Assembly: GCA_902779075.1 (NCBI GenBank)
Contig: CACZAK010000096.1
Coordinates: 1 to 14,977 of the forward strand
Reading direction: 5' to 3'
Length of the DNA: 14,977 bases
From: an uncultured bacterium
GTDB lineage: Bacteria > Verrucomicrobiota > Kiritimatiellia > RFP12 > UBA1067
Below are positions 7,411 through 14,280 of this stretch, piece after piece. Both the position numbers and the translations under genes were made by a program. How positions within the stretch are numbered: the stretch's first letter is position 1; every line of letters starts with the position of its first letter. The notes under the pieces were generated by a model, which saw nothing but the letters and a program-made list of their open reading frames with translations, did not search any database and was not told the origin of the DNA.

Positions 7411-7428
7411 TCGGGGCTTGCCCCCCGT
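7411..7428. repeat. GC hairpin upstream of mod
   Basis: CGGGG (7412-7416) pairs with CCCCG (7423-7427). It resembles the hairpin in the mod-res spacer (5611-5629) in arms and in the GGGGCTTG core. Confidence 0.5.
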
Positions 7429-7450
7429 ATCATTATTGTATAGCATATTC

Positions 7451-7480
7451 TTGACGATGCATGTACGATTCTGATATACT
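7451..7480 (+). promoter_or_regulatory. Promoter of the relB-yoeB operon
   Basis: TTGACG (7451-7456) and TATACT (7475-7480) are separated by 18 nt, close to the sigma-70 consensus. AAGGAG at 7491-7496 lies 10 nt before the antitoxin ATG. Transcription would start near 7487. The inverted pair ATTCTGAT (7468-7475) and ATCAGAAT (7498-7505) brackets the -10 and start region, a position suited to autorepression. Confidence 0.7.
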
Positions 7481-7506
7481 GTGCGGTGCAAAGGAGAATC
7501 AGAATT

Positions 7507-7824
7507 ATGGCACAGGTAAACTTCAGAATCGACGACGAAACCAAACGGCAGGCCGAAGAGCTCTTCGGCCAGATGGGGCTCACCATGTCCTCGGCGATCA
7601 TGGTGTTCATTCGCCAATCCATCAACGAGCGAGGCATCCCATTCAAGGTGCAGGTGCGCGATCCTTCCGCACGCCCGATGTCGGAACTGCTTCAGAGGAT
7701 AGATGATGTGGAACATGGACGCAACTGCCATTACCATGACCTCCTTGAAGATAACGCGGTGGAGGCGAGGCCAAGATCCAAGCCGTCCCGCGCCTCGCGT
7801 CGCCGCCGGAGGGCTGTCGCGTGA
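7507..7824 (+). CDS. RelB/DinJ-family antitoxin with an Arg-rich C-terminal extension
   Basis: A 105-residue protein. The N-terminus (VNFRIDDETKRQAEELFGQMGLTMSSAIMVFIRQS) is the ribbon-helix-helix DNA-binding domain of the RelB/DinJ family, which dimerises on the operator. The middle (PFKVQV, then MSELLQRIDDVEHGRNCHYHDLLED) is the usual toxin-wrapping part, and family members normally end about here. Some 23 extra residues follow, rich in Arg, Pro, Ala and Ser (tail RASRRRRR). This tail is coded by GC-rich DNA with 7-bp inverted arms (GCGAGGC 7765-7771, GCCTCGC 7792-7798), so it may come from a repeat insertion. The ATG at 7507 is chosen for its AAGGAG site. The gene overlaps the toxin by 4 bp (GTGA), implying translational coupling. 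Confidence 0.88.
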   Translation: MAQVNFRIDDETKRQAEELFGQMGLTMSSAIMVFIRQSINERGIPFKVQVRDPSARPMSELLQRIDDVEHGRNCHYHDLLEDNAVEARPRSKPSRASRRRRRAVA

Positions 7825-8078
7825 AAAAGCTTTGGCACGACCGCGCGTGGGATGAGTATTCCGACTGGCAAGGCCGCGACGCGAAAACGCTCAAGCGAAT
7901 CAACAACCTTCTCAAAAGCATCGACCGAAACGGCTACGGCTGCATTGGCAACCCGGAACCGCTCAAAGGCAACCTTTCGGGTTGGTGGAGTGTCCGCATT
8001 GATCAGCAGAACCGTATCGTCTTTCGGATCGAAGGCGAGACGCTCCGAATCTATTCCTGCGCGGGACATTACGAATAG
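7821..8078 (+). CDS. yoeB: YoeB-family mRNA interferase toxin
   Basis: An 85-residue protein, the usual length for Txe/YoeB toxins, which cut mRNA in the ribosomal A site. The hallmark segments IGNPEPLKGNLSGWWSVRID and the final C-A-G-H-Y are present. Residues matching the known E. coli YoeB active site fall at the same numbers: Glu46, Arg65, His83 and Tyr84, so the toxin should be active. It starts with GTG at 7821, inside the antitoxin stop. It ends 3 bp before the stop of the opposing Z1 gene; no terminator separates them. The pair sits between the R-M operon and the Z1 gene, a common place for an addiction module in defence islands. Confidence 0.93.
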   Translation: MKKLWHDRAWDEYSDWQGRDAKTLKRINNLLKSIDRNGYGCIGNPEPLKGNLSGWWSVRIDQQNRIVFRIEGETLRIYSCAGHYE

Positions 8079-8081
8079 ACC

Positions 8082-11000
8082 TCAGTTGTGGTAACGGTAG
8101 GTCATCGGGTGCTGGCTTACCAAGGTGATGTCGTTTGCGTTCAGCACCTCGGGCGTCATCAGTCCGTTGAGCGTAGCGGCGTCCGCATCGTTCGGCGCGA
8201 AGAAATCGCGGAACTTCGGCTGTTCGCAAACCACCATCTCCAGAAGTTCCTTTGTGGCGATTGGCTTGTTCTCGCGCTGGAGGATCGTGATTACCGCCTG
8301 CAGCAATTCGTTTTCTAGCCGATTCTCATCGTCTTCCGCCCAGCCGTTGATGCAGTAGGCGTTGCGCTTTTCCATCTTGTGGTATTTGAATCCGTCAAGC
8401 GGATTGTTGATGTGCTGGGCGAAGAAGTTTTCATTGCAGCGTAGGCCGAGGCGTTCCAGCATCTTGCAGAGCAGTTCCTTCCGTTGCATCGGGAAGTTGT
8501 GCTCCTTAAGGATATCCTCAACGTTCTGGCAGAACACGCGCGGCGTCACAGACCGCACGAAATCGAGATTGTCGTCCACGCATACCGTGAAGAAGCCGTC
8601 AGGCGCGTGCTCTGGCCAGTAGAAAGAGATGTTCACGCATGGTGCGCCGATGCAATCCACTCCTACTGGACGAACCAGGTACAACTGGAGAGTGGGACGT
8701 TGATGGTGTGCGCTCTTGTGAACACGAGCCATGTATTCTCCCGAGGACCTGTTGCGGAATCCGCGCAAGCTCACGTTCTTGACCGGATCTGTCACGTCGT
8801 CGAAACGCGCATGGATTGCCTCTGGCACCGGATCGGCGCCATCTTTCCCCTCAAGTTCCTGAACCAGAAGCGCAACCCTGTCCGCGATGGATGCGTCTTC
8901 TTCGCCCTTTGGCAGGGAGTCGTCGTAATGCTTCGACAAGGTACCATTATTCTGATGGCGTTTGTTCTCAAGTACTTCTGCAACCTGTCCCTGAAATTTG
9001 TCCAAAGTTTCCACGTCTTCGCGATTTATGACTTCTGCACGAATCATGGCATAGAACGATACGTGCAATCGGGCAGATGAAGTGCGAATGACATCTTTGC
9101 CTGCAAGAACACCTTGAGGCGCACCAACGCTTACGTCGTGTCCACCGATATTCAAAGATTCTTTTACATTCTTGGGATTGCCTATCACCACGTCCCAGTT
9201 TATGGAATCGCTGCCGGCTATGTCGCGCAGGATTCCTTTCAGTATCTTGCGAGAGCTATCGGGGTAATACGGAAGAAGTCTCTCAAGGAAGGCATACACG
9301 GCATTGCGGTCGATGTTCTCCCATAGCGGAGTGGCTGCGTATGGATATTCTCCGGCATGGTTGCCTTGTACGCGTTCCTTCTGCGTGCCAAGTTTTGCAA
9401 TGAACGACGCACAGGCGTCAAATGCACGCTGGCGTTGTTCAGCGGAGGCGTAGAAGTCGTCGATGGAGCCGATTGTGCCTATATCAGCATCAAGTGCGCG
9501 GCGGGCATGTGCACGGCCCGAAAGCCCGCGTCCCCAGCAGTATATCTGCTGATAGTGGGAAGGATCGGAAGGCGAGAACTTCTGCTTGAAGTTGTCGGCA
9601 ATAGATTCGTGCATGCGCATCTCGAGCATCGCGATGCGCTTCATCTCACCCAGTGCAGCAAAGTTCATCCACACGCGCGGCAGAAGCTCGTAACCGGGGC
9701 GGTAGCCGAACCAACGCCCCATCTGGGTGAGGGTGTCCACGCAAGTGCTGTCGCGCACGCGGTCGAAGTAGCTCACGGTCAGACCGGGAAGCGTGAGGCC
9801 GCGTCCGATGGTGTTACCGCCGCTCACGATCCAGAGGTGGTCGTCGGTCAGCTCCATCGTACCGGGCTCCTGGTTGTATAGCGCCTGTTCTTCTTTTCCA
9901 ATGGGCGTGCTGTTGATTACGATGGAGTGAACGTACTGCTGCCACCCTTCGAGGAAGTGGTTGAGATTCGCCGCCACGTCCTCCCATGCCGGATAGTCAA
10001 ATACTCCTTCTCCGTAGTTCTGCGCCGAATCAGCATTTTCGTTGAACAGCTCGTTGAACTTCTCCAGCGAGAACTGCTGCGTCTGCTCGTTCCACACACC
10101 ATGGCAGAATTCCGCAAAGGCCGCACGTGCCTCAGGCGTCTCGCAATGCGCGACGATGAAGCCGTGTGGCACTTTATGCTCGTCCTCGTATAGCAGCAGG
10201 TCTTTCGTGGCGGAGTGGACGGTGCGGACATGATGCACGTTTATGATCATCGTCGTCCAGCGGTTGTCGCGTTTTTCGCGCTTTGCCGCATCGGTTATCT
10301 TGCTGCGCATGAAGCGTCGAACGGCGGCAGTGCAGAACGCCCAGGCGATTGCCGTCTTCAGGCTCTTCCATTCGGTGGTGGTGTTTTTGTACGTGCAATT
10401 GAGATCGAGATCTGCGTTGACTGCCCCGCTCTGTCGTAGCGGCGCAAGGATATTTGCGTTTTCCTTGTCCGTGATCGGACAGATGATCGGCATACGCGGC
10501 TCGACTGATGATATGTCGTGCCCGAATATCGCTTCGACTCCGAAATATTGCGGAACGATTTCAAGCGACTGGATGAAGTCGGCGTAGATGGGCGTATGAG
10601 ACGGGCTTTCATTGAGGATGTTGGCATACGGCGTGGCGGTGTACGCGATGTACGCGCACTTCGCGAACGGGTAGAAGTACATCCCCGTCTCTGGATTGGG
10701 TCCGACGAGCGTGCATACTGCAGAATTGATGGCGCTTCTTTCTCGGGCAATGTCGAGGATCGATTTCAAGAGCAGCACAAAGGCTCCGCACGAATCGTCT
10801 CCATCGCCGATGGCCTTGCTGAAGAATGTCGTGATGAGATTTTGCACGGGCGGATCGGTGAATTCATCCATGCCTAGCAGTTTTCGGTACGTGGCACTGT
10901 TAACGATCTCGTCACGCTTGTTCTTTTTGCTAAGGTTGCCTTTCAGCAAATCGTTGATTTCGCCGAACGCCTTTGCCGCCGGCGTCTTTGCGCCGACGTC

Positions 11001-11957
11001 CGGCCATTCGCGACCGCCGAGCGATTCAAACCATTCGGCCAGCTCCTCGAAACCGGGAGCGGAGCGGATGGCTTCAATGCGTTCGCCTATTTCCTCGTCG
11101 CCAAGATTACCGGGGCCACCGGCGTTGGAATCGGGCGTGGCGTTGTCGGCTTCATCGTCAATGATCATCACACGCATGGACTTGACCGGCTGATTGGCGA
11201 TCTCAAGCCACTTCTTGATGCGGTTGAGGCTGTTGACCTCCTTCATGGCCACGCCCCAGTAGAGATAATCGCCGTCCAGCTCCGCGCCTGCGAGACCATT
11301 CGCCGCCTGTGCGGAAAGGAAGTCGAGTTCATGGACGAGCTGGTGGTTGTTTGCACCCACGGTTGCGAACTCGTCAACAATGCGGTTCTTGGTCTGGAGC
11401 GCGAGCGATTTGATCGCGCTCGTCAGCACGATGATCACGTTCCAACCCTCGTCCGCAGCCTTCAGCATGAGGCCGATGTAGTTGCGCGTCTTGCCAGACT
11501 GCACCCGCCCGACTACAAGCCCGTTTGCGTGTGGGGATGACGACAAGGCCCGCCCGGCCAGCACTTCGTTCAGCCGATCCGTCGTCGCGGTGACCGCAGC
11601 CGGGGTGCGGACGTCATCTGGAATTGTTGCAAGGTACTTTGGAAAATACGGATCGTGCAGGATCGGTGGTGGCGGCGGGGGTGGAGGCGTCAACTCCACC
11701 TTGTCAAACGGCACGCCGCTGTAAATCTGATCGAGGATGTCAAGGAAATCGGCTTGTGGCAGATCAATGTCGTTCAATGGCATCAGCGTGTTAGTTGCGC
11801 CATACATCATGTTCCACAAATTGACGGCGCCCGACAAGTCGATCTTGCCCGGCAACAAATCGTGGTAGTCACCGCCTGCGGTCAGCTCCTCCTTTGTGAC
11901 ACCGCCAAACTGCGCACGGCTGGCATAATATGCCAGCGACGTTACATCTGTTGCCAT
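8082..11957 (-). CDS. Z1-domain ATPase/putative endonuclease (large, solitary)
   Basis: A 1291-residue protein of the Z1 family, a helicase-like ATPase group reported next to MORC-type ATPases, PD-(D/E)XK nucleases and AIPR proteins in restriction or conflict loci. A P-loop VGRVQSGKT is at 149-157 and a Walker B-like MIIDDEAD near 264-271. The Z1 signature, IVSGGNTIGRGLTLPGLTVSYFD then DTLTQMGRWFGYRPGYE, lies about 705-760. An eight-proline run is at 91-98, just before the ATPase. The last 90 residues, rich in helices with ENKPIATKELLEMVV, could be a winged-helix domain (inference). Start: AAGGAG lies about 8 nt before the ATG at 11957. No other gene shares its strand immediately downstream, so it appears monocistronic. 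It follows a structured leader RNA. The exact activity is unproven for this family. Confidence 0.85.
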   Translation of the reverse strand: MATDVTSLAYYASRAQFGGVTKEELTAGGDYHDLLPGKIDLSGAVNLWNMMYGATNTLMPLNDIDLPQADFLDILDQIYSGVPFDKVELTPPPPPPPPILHDPYFPKYLATIPDDVRTPAAVTATTDRLNEVLAGRALSSSPHANGLVVGRVQSGKTRNYIGLMLKAADEGWNVIIVLTSAIKSLALQTKNRIVDEFATVGANNHQLVHELDFLSAQAANGLAGAELDGDYLYWGVAMKEVNSLNRIKKWLEIANQPVKSMRVMIIDDEADNATPDSNAGGPGNLGDEEIGERIEAIRSAPGFEELAEWFESLGGREWPDVGAKTPAAKAFGEINDLLKGNLSKKNKRDEIVNSATYRKLLGMDEFTDPPVQNLITTFFSKAIGDGDDSCGAFVLLLKSILDIARERSAINSAVCTLVGPNPETGMYFYPFAKCAYIAYTATPYANILNESPSHTPIYADFIQSLEIVPQYFGVEAIFGHDISSVEPRMPIICPITDKENANILAPLRQSGAVNADLDLNCTYKNTTTEWKSLKTAIAWAFCTAAVRRFMRSKITDAAKREKRDNRWTTMIINVHHVRTVHSATKDLLLYEDEHKVPHGFIVAHCETPEARAAFAEFCHGVWNEQTQQFSLEKFNELFNENADSAQNYGEGVFDYPAWEDVAANLNHFLEGWQQYVHSIVINSTPIGKEEQALYNQEPGTMELTDDHLWIVSGGNTIGRGLTLPGLTVSYFDRVRDSTCVDTLTQMGRWFGYRPGYELLPRVWMNFAALGEMKRIAMLEMRMHESIADNFKQKFSPSDPSHYQQIYCWGRGLSGRAHARRALDADIGTIGSIDDFYASAEQRQRAFDACASFIAKLGTQKERVQGNHAGEYPYAATPLWENIDRNAVYAFLERLLPYYPDSSRKILKGILRDIAGSDSINWDVVIGNPKNVKESLNIGGHDVSVGAPQGVLAGKDVIRTSSARLHVSFYAMIRAEVINREDVETLDKFQGQVAEVLENKRHQNNGTLSKHYDDSLPKGEEDASIADRVALLVQELEGKDGADPVPEAIHARFDDVTDPVKNVSLRGFRNRSSGEYMARVHKSAHHQRPTLQLYLVRPVGVDCIGAPCVNISFYWPEHAPDGFFTVCVDDNLDFVRSVTPRVFCQNVEDILKEHNFPMQRKELLCKMLERLGLRCNENFFAQHINNPLDGFKYHKMEKRNAYCINGWAEDDENRLENELLQAVITILQRENKPIATKELLEMVVCEQPKFRDFFAPNDADAATLNGLMTPEVLNANDITLVSQHPMTYRYHN

Positions 11958-11999
11958 CCTCGATTCTCCTTGGCGCCCTCATCGCCGTCGGAGAAGTTC

Positions 12000-12264
12000 C
12001 GTGCATGAAAGTGGGGCGTACCTGTGACTCCCTATGCACTCAACCGAAGCCCTACCACAGGCCCAACAAAGATACACGGGGCAGATACGCCCCGTGAAGG
12101 GCATAATTACCCTGTGCCGTCTTTGTTGCGTACTTCGCGAGTACAATGAAATAGGTGGTAGTATTTCGGTTGAAACGGCTTACCCACCTCAGCCATCGAC
12201 GGGATTTCTCCCCCGCCTACATGCTGAAGTTTGGCTGATCTCGGTTTTTCAACCGATTTCAACG
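12000..12264 (-). ncRNA. Candidate structured leader RNA upstream of the Z1 gene
   Basis: The - strand transcript could fold into tiled helices. (1) UCGGUU-GAAA-AACCGA at 12256-12241, with a GNRA loop. (2) UCAGCCA/UGGCUGA, 12238-12232 with 12195-12189, enclosing GGCGGG/CCCGUC. (3) A long-range helix, CAACCGAA plus CUACCAC (12172-12155) with 12058-12041, broken by a 3x3 internal loop. This encloses a 5-bp hairpin (12144-12130), a 9-bp helix (12128-12120 with 12072-12064), and an 8-bp hairpin CACGGGGC/GCCCCGUG (12096-12075). (4) GUGCAU/AUGCAC, 12039-12034 with 12006-12001. The GNRA loop and a G-U pair in helix 2 favour the - strand. No tmRNA, RNase P, SRP or common riboswitch signature was recognised. 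No terminator precedes the Z1 gene, so it is either a leader or a cotranscribed RNA. Confidence 0.42.
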
Positions 12265-12270
12265 GCGGGA

Positions 12271-12301
12271 ATTATACCACAACGCCGCCCTTCCGTGTTG
12301 A
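12271..12301 (-). promoter_or_regulatory. Candidate promoter for the leader RNA and Z1 gene
   Basis: TATAAT at 12276-12271 on the - strand matches the -10 consensus exactly. The best -35 is TCAACA at 12301-12296 (four of six matches) with a long 19-nt spacer. Transcription would start near 12264, just before the first hairpin of the structured leader. Confidence 0.5.
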
Positions 12302-12352
12302 AAAAAGTTTCGCCATGCGATCAAACCGCCTCTCTCCGTGGACACTGGCGAG

Positions 12353-12432
12353 AAATGGCGGCATTTCATAGGATAAATGCCGCCATTATAACAAGATATG
12401 CCGCCATTTAGGCATAGAAATGCCGCCATTTA
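12353..12432. repeat. 22-bp-phased array of four 14-bp repeats
   Basis: Units close to AAATGCCGCCATTT start at 12353 (inverted form AAATGGCGGCATTT), 12375, 12397 and 12419, each exactly 22 bp apart with 8-bp spacers. The outer AAATG and CATTT of each unit are themselves inverted repeats. TGTCCAC motifs flank the array, facing away from the centre: GTGGACA at 12338-12344 and TGTCCAC at 12440-12446, each again 8 bp from its neighbouring unit. The layout suggests multimeric protein binding on one helix face. Confidence 0.75.
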
Positions 12433-12552
12433 CGATGCCTGTCCACATGGCAACCGCATCGTGCACATAGGCTGAAAGATGGCTGTCCACAGGGCGCTAG
12501 GCGGTTGCACACTGCTCCATACCTCCGTCCGCACCATATATTGCGATCCCGT
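12433..12552. other. Intergenic DNA with short related repeats beside the 22-bp array
   Basis: CTGTCCACA occurs at 12439-12447 and 12483-12491, 44 bp apart (twice 22). GCAACCGC (12450-12457) and GCGGTTGC (12501-12508) form an 8-bp inverted pair. No ORF or RNA gene is supported here. Together with the array and leader RNA this accounts for the 595-bp gap between the Z1 and DUF4186 genes. Confidence 0.5.
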
Positions 12553-12924
12553 TCATGCGTTTTCCCGCTCGATCCACGCCAGCAGGAAATCGACGATTCC
12601 CTGCTGGCGTTCGGCGGGGATGGCGACGCCGCGCGGCACCTTCCACCACTTCGCGAGGCAGTCGCGGCAGCAGCAGGCACAGGCGTGCTGGGCGATGAAC
12701 ACGGGATGTCCGCGCATCGGCGTCTGTTTCCCGTCATTGGGTGGATTCGCCGGGGCGAGTCGCGTGTGGATGAAGTCCTCGCAATGGCGGCGGATCGTCG
12801 CCATTCCCTTCTCGGCGATATATCGCCGATCAGCCTCGGAAAGATGGAAGCGGCTCCTGAACCGTGACTTCCCGAGCCGAGCAAATGCAACTTCGTAGTT
12901 CTTCATCGCCGCGTATGTTACCAT
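12553..12924 (-). CDS. DUF4186 family protein
   Basis: A 123-residue protein that matches the DUF4186 family over its full length: FARLGKSRFRSRFHLSEADRRYI, then IRRHCEDFIHTRLAPANPPNDGKQTPMRGHPVFIAQH, then a C-terminal helix IVDFLLAWIERE. The cysteine cluster at 82, 84, 85, 86 and 89 with nearby His80 suggests a metal site, which is inference. The family's function is unknown. The ATG at 12924 is preceded by GAGG with an 8-nt spacer; ATG 12906 (7th codon) is an alternative nearer the usual family start. It lies 81 bp after the DUF4143 ATPase gene on the same strand and may share its mRNA. Confidence 0.88.
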   Translation of the reverse strand: MVTYAAMKNYEVAFARLGKSRFRSRFHLSEADRRYIAEKGMATIRRHCEDFIHTRLAPANPPNDGKQTPMRGHPVFIAQHACACCCRDCLAKWWKVPRGVAIPAERQQGIVDFLLAWIERENA

Positions 12925-12973
12925 ATCCCACGCCTCGGGGCAATCTTCTAATCAAAATCGCAACTACGCGGCG

Positions 12974-12999
12974 GTTCTGGCGGCAGAAAATGCCGCGCC
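12974..12999. repeat. 26-bp palindromic repeat, left of the DUF4143 gene
   Basis: Matches 14281-14306 at 24 of 26 positions in the same orientation. It contains GCGGCA-GAAAA-TGCCGC, a 6-bp-arm hairpin. Its halves, TGGCGGCA and AAATGCCGC, match the core of the 22-bp-phased units. Confidence 0.7.
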
Positions 13000-13005
13000 A
13001 TCGTT

Positions 13006-14178
13006 TCAGCCAAAGACATCCAATATGAATCCCTTCACGGAAGAAACATTGACACCCTCCCCTGCGGTAGGCGAAATCCTGGCAGATCTTGTCGGATTGT
13101 GGATAAGATGCATTTTGATTTCGTCCACTTCTCTGCCAAGCGATGCCGCAAGACGACGCATGGGCACAGTCATCTCAGGCGTAGCAGTGGCAGACAGTTT
13201 GCACTCGGCAAGAACGGCGCATCCCTCCCGAGGCGAGAGAACGATATCCACCTCCAATCCCTGCTCGTCTCGGAAGTAGTACACTTCACCCTCATTCCCG
13301 GCAGATTGCTGCGCCTTTATAATCTCAGAAACAACAAATCCTTCAAACACTGCCCCGGCAAACGGAGAACGCGCAAGTTCCGCCGCAGAGCGAATGCCTA
13401 GAAGGTGGCAGAGCAGCCCGGAATCGGAGAAATACACCTTGGGCGTTTTGACAAGCCTTTTCCCGGCATTGCGATAATATGGCGGTACCCTGACGATTAT
13501 GCCGGACATCTCAAGTACATTCAGCCATTCAGTCAGCGTTGGAACCGAAATGCCAAGCGGAGCGGCCATATCGGTCTTGTTTAGCATTTGTCCGTGCCGC
13601 GTTGCGAGGATGCGCAAGAACCTATGGAAAGTCATGAGATTCCTGACCGCGATGATTGACCGTACATCCCTTTCAAGATACGTCTGTATGTAGGACGAGT
13701 ACCAGAGCGATGCGTTCTTTCCGGCAGCAAGCGCCTCTGGATATCCGCCTGCAAAAGGTGTAACCTTTTCTGATTCCATCTGCGAAAAAGGCGAAAGCCG
13801 CAGAATGCCGGCACGTCCCGCCATTGATTCACCGACACCACGCATCAATATGGATTCCTGAGACCCCGTAAGAATCCAACGCCCATTTATATCGGACTCG
13901 GCATCAATCCGAGACCGTATATAGTTGAACAGTTCAGGCACCTGCTGAATCTCATCGATTATGACAGGCAAAGATAGGCTGTCCAGAAAACCTCTGGGAT
14001 CGGCCTTTACGGAAACAAGAGTATCGGGGTCTTCAAGCTGGACGTATGCGGCATCGCGAAGGACATTGCGAAGCATGAAGGTCTTCCCGGCTCGGCGTGG
14101 TCCAGTCAATACCACCGCCGGGAACATCTCAAGAGACTGCTTGAGACATGGCTCTATTTTTCGTTTAATATAATTCAT
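13006..14178 (-). CDS. AAA ATPase with DUF4143 domain
   Basis: A 390-residue protein with the AAA_14/DUF4143 architecture. Walker A GPRRAGKT is at 26-33, Walker B PVIIDEIQ at 71-78, and LTGSQ at 104-108 is the sensor-1-like segment. The middle includes a winged-helix-like part (TRHGQMLNKTDMAAPLGIS, near 195-215). The C-terminal DUF4143 part has a nuclease-like PD-(D/E)XK arrangement: E309-V-D311 and E325-C-K327. These proteins are widespread and often linked to mobile or defence regions, but their biochemical role is uncertain. The ATG at 14178 has no binding site; a TATAAT lies only 7 nt upstream, implying leaderless mRNA. The gene is flanked by 26-bp direct repeats (12974-12999 and 14281-14306). 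Confidence 0.9.
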   Translation of the reverse strand: MNYIKRKIEPCLKQSLEMFPAVVLTGPRRAGKTFMLRNVLRDAAYVQLEDPDTLVSVKADPRGFLDSLSLPVIIDEIQQVPELFNYIRSRIDAESDINGRWILTGSQESILMRGVGESMAGRAGILRLSPFSQMESEKVTPFAGGYPEALAAGKNASLWYSSYIQTYLERDVRSIIAVRNLMTFHRFLRILATRHGQMLNKTDMAAPLGISVPTLTEWLNVLEMSGIIVRVPPYYRNAGKRLVKTPKVYFSDSGLLCHLLGIRSAAELARSPFAGAVFEGFVVSEIIKAQQSAGNEGEVYYFRDEQGLEVDIVLSPREGCAVLAECKLSATATPEMTVPMRRLAASLGREVDEIKMHLIHNPTRSARISPTAGEGVNVSSVKGFILDVFG

Positions 14179-14185
14179 GCGCGAA

Positions 14186-14209
14186 ATTATATCATATCCG
14201 ACATTCTAC
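14186..14209 (-). promoter_or_regulatory. Candidate leaderless promoter of the DUF4143 gene
   Basis: TATAAT at 14191-14186 on the - strand is a perfect -10 and ends 7 nt before the start codon, so transcription should begin at or next to the ATG. The best -35 is weak (TTG-containing sequence about 18 nt upstream). Confidence 0.5.
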
Positions 14210-14233
14210 GCGCAAGCAGAACTTTTGAGTATT

Positions 14234-14250
14234 CTAAAGTTTAACTTTAG
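14234..14250. promoter_or_regulatory. 17-bp palindrome upstream of the DUF4143 gene (possible operator)
   Basis: CTAAAGTT and AACTTTAG are perfect 8-bp arms around one T, about 45 bp upstream of the -10. Size and AT-rich symmetry fit a repressor or activator site; no regulator can be named. Confidence 0.45.
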
Positions 14251-14280
14251 GATTCTCATTCATTTAGCCCCCCCACCGCC

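Noticed and set aside
11664..11687. Poly-proline/poly-glycine low-complexity stretch as a sign of frameshift
   Set aside because: The Z1 frame continues cleanly on both sides with conserved sequence, so it is a proline-rich linker.
12000..12264. tmRNA, RNase P RNA, SRP RNA, or IscB/TnpB omega RNA
   Set aside because: No tRNA-like CCA end or tag ORF, no RNase P core motif pairs such as GAGGAAAGTCC, no SRP tetraloop core, and no IscB, TnpB or Cas gene in the window.
12353..12432. CRISPR-like array of repeats
   Set aside because: Units are 14 bp with 8-bp intervals and the first is inverted; CRISPR repeats and spacers are each over about 20 bp, and no cas gene is present.
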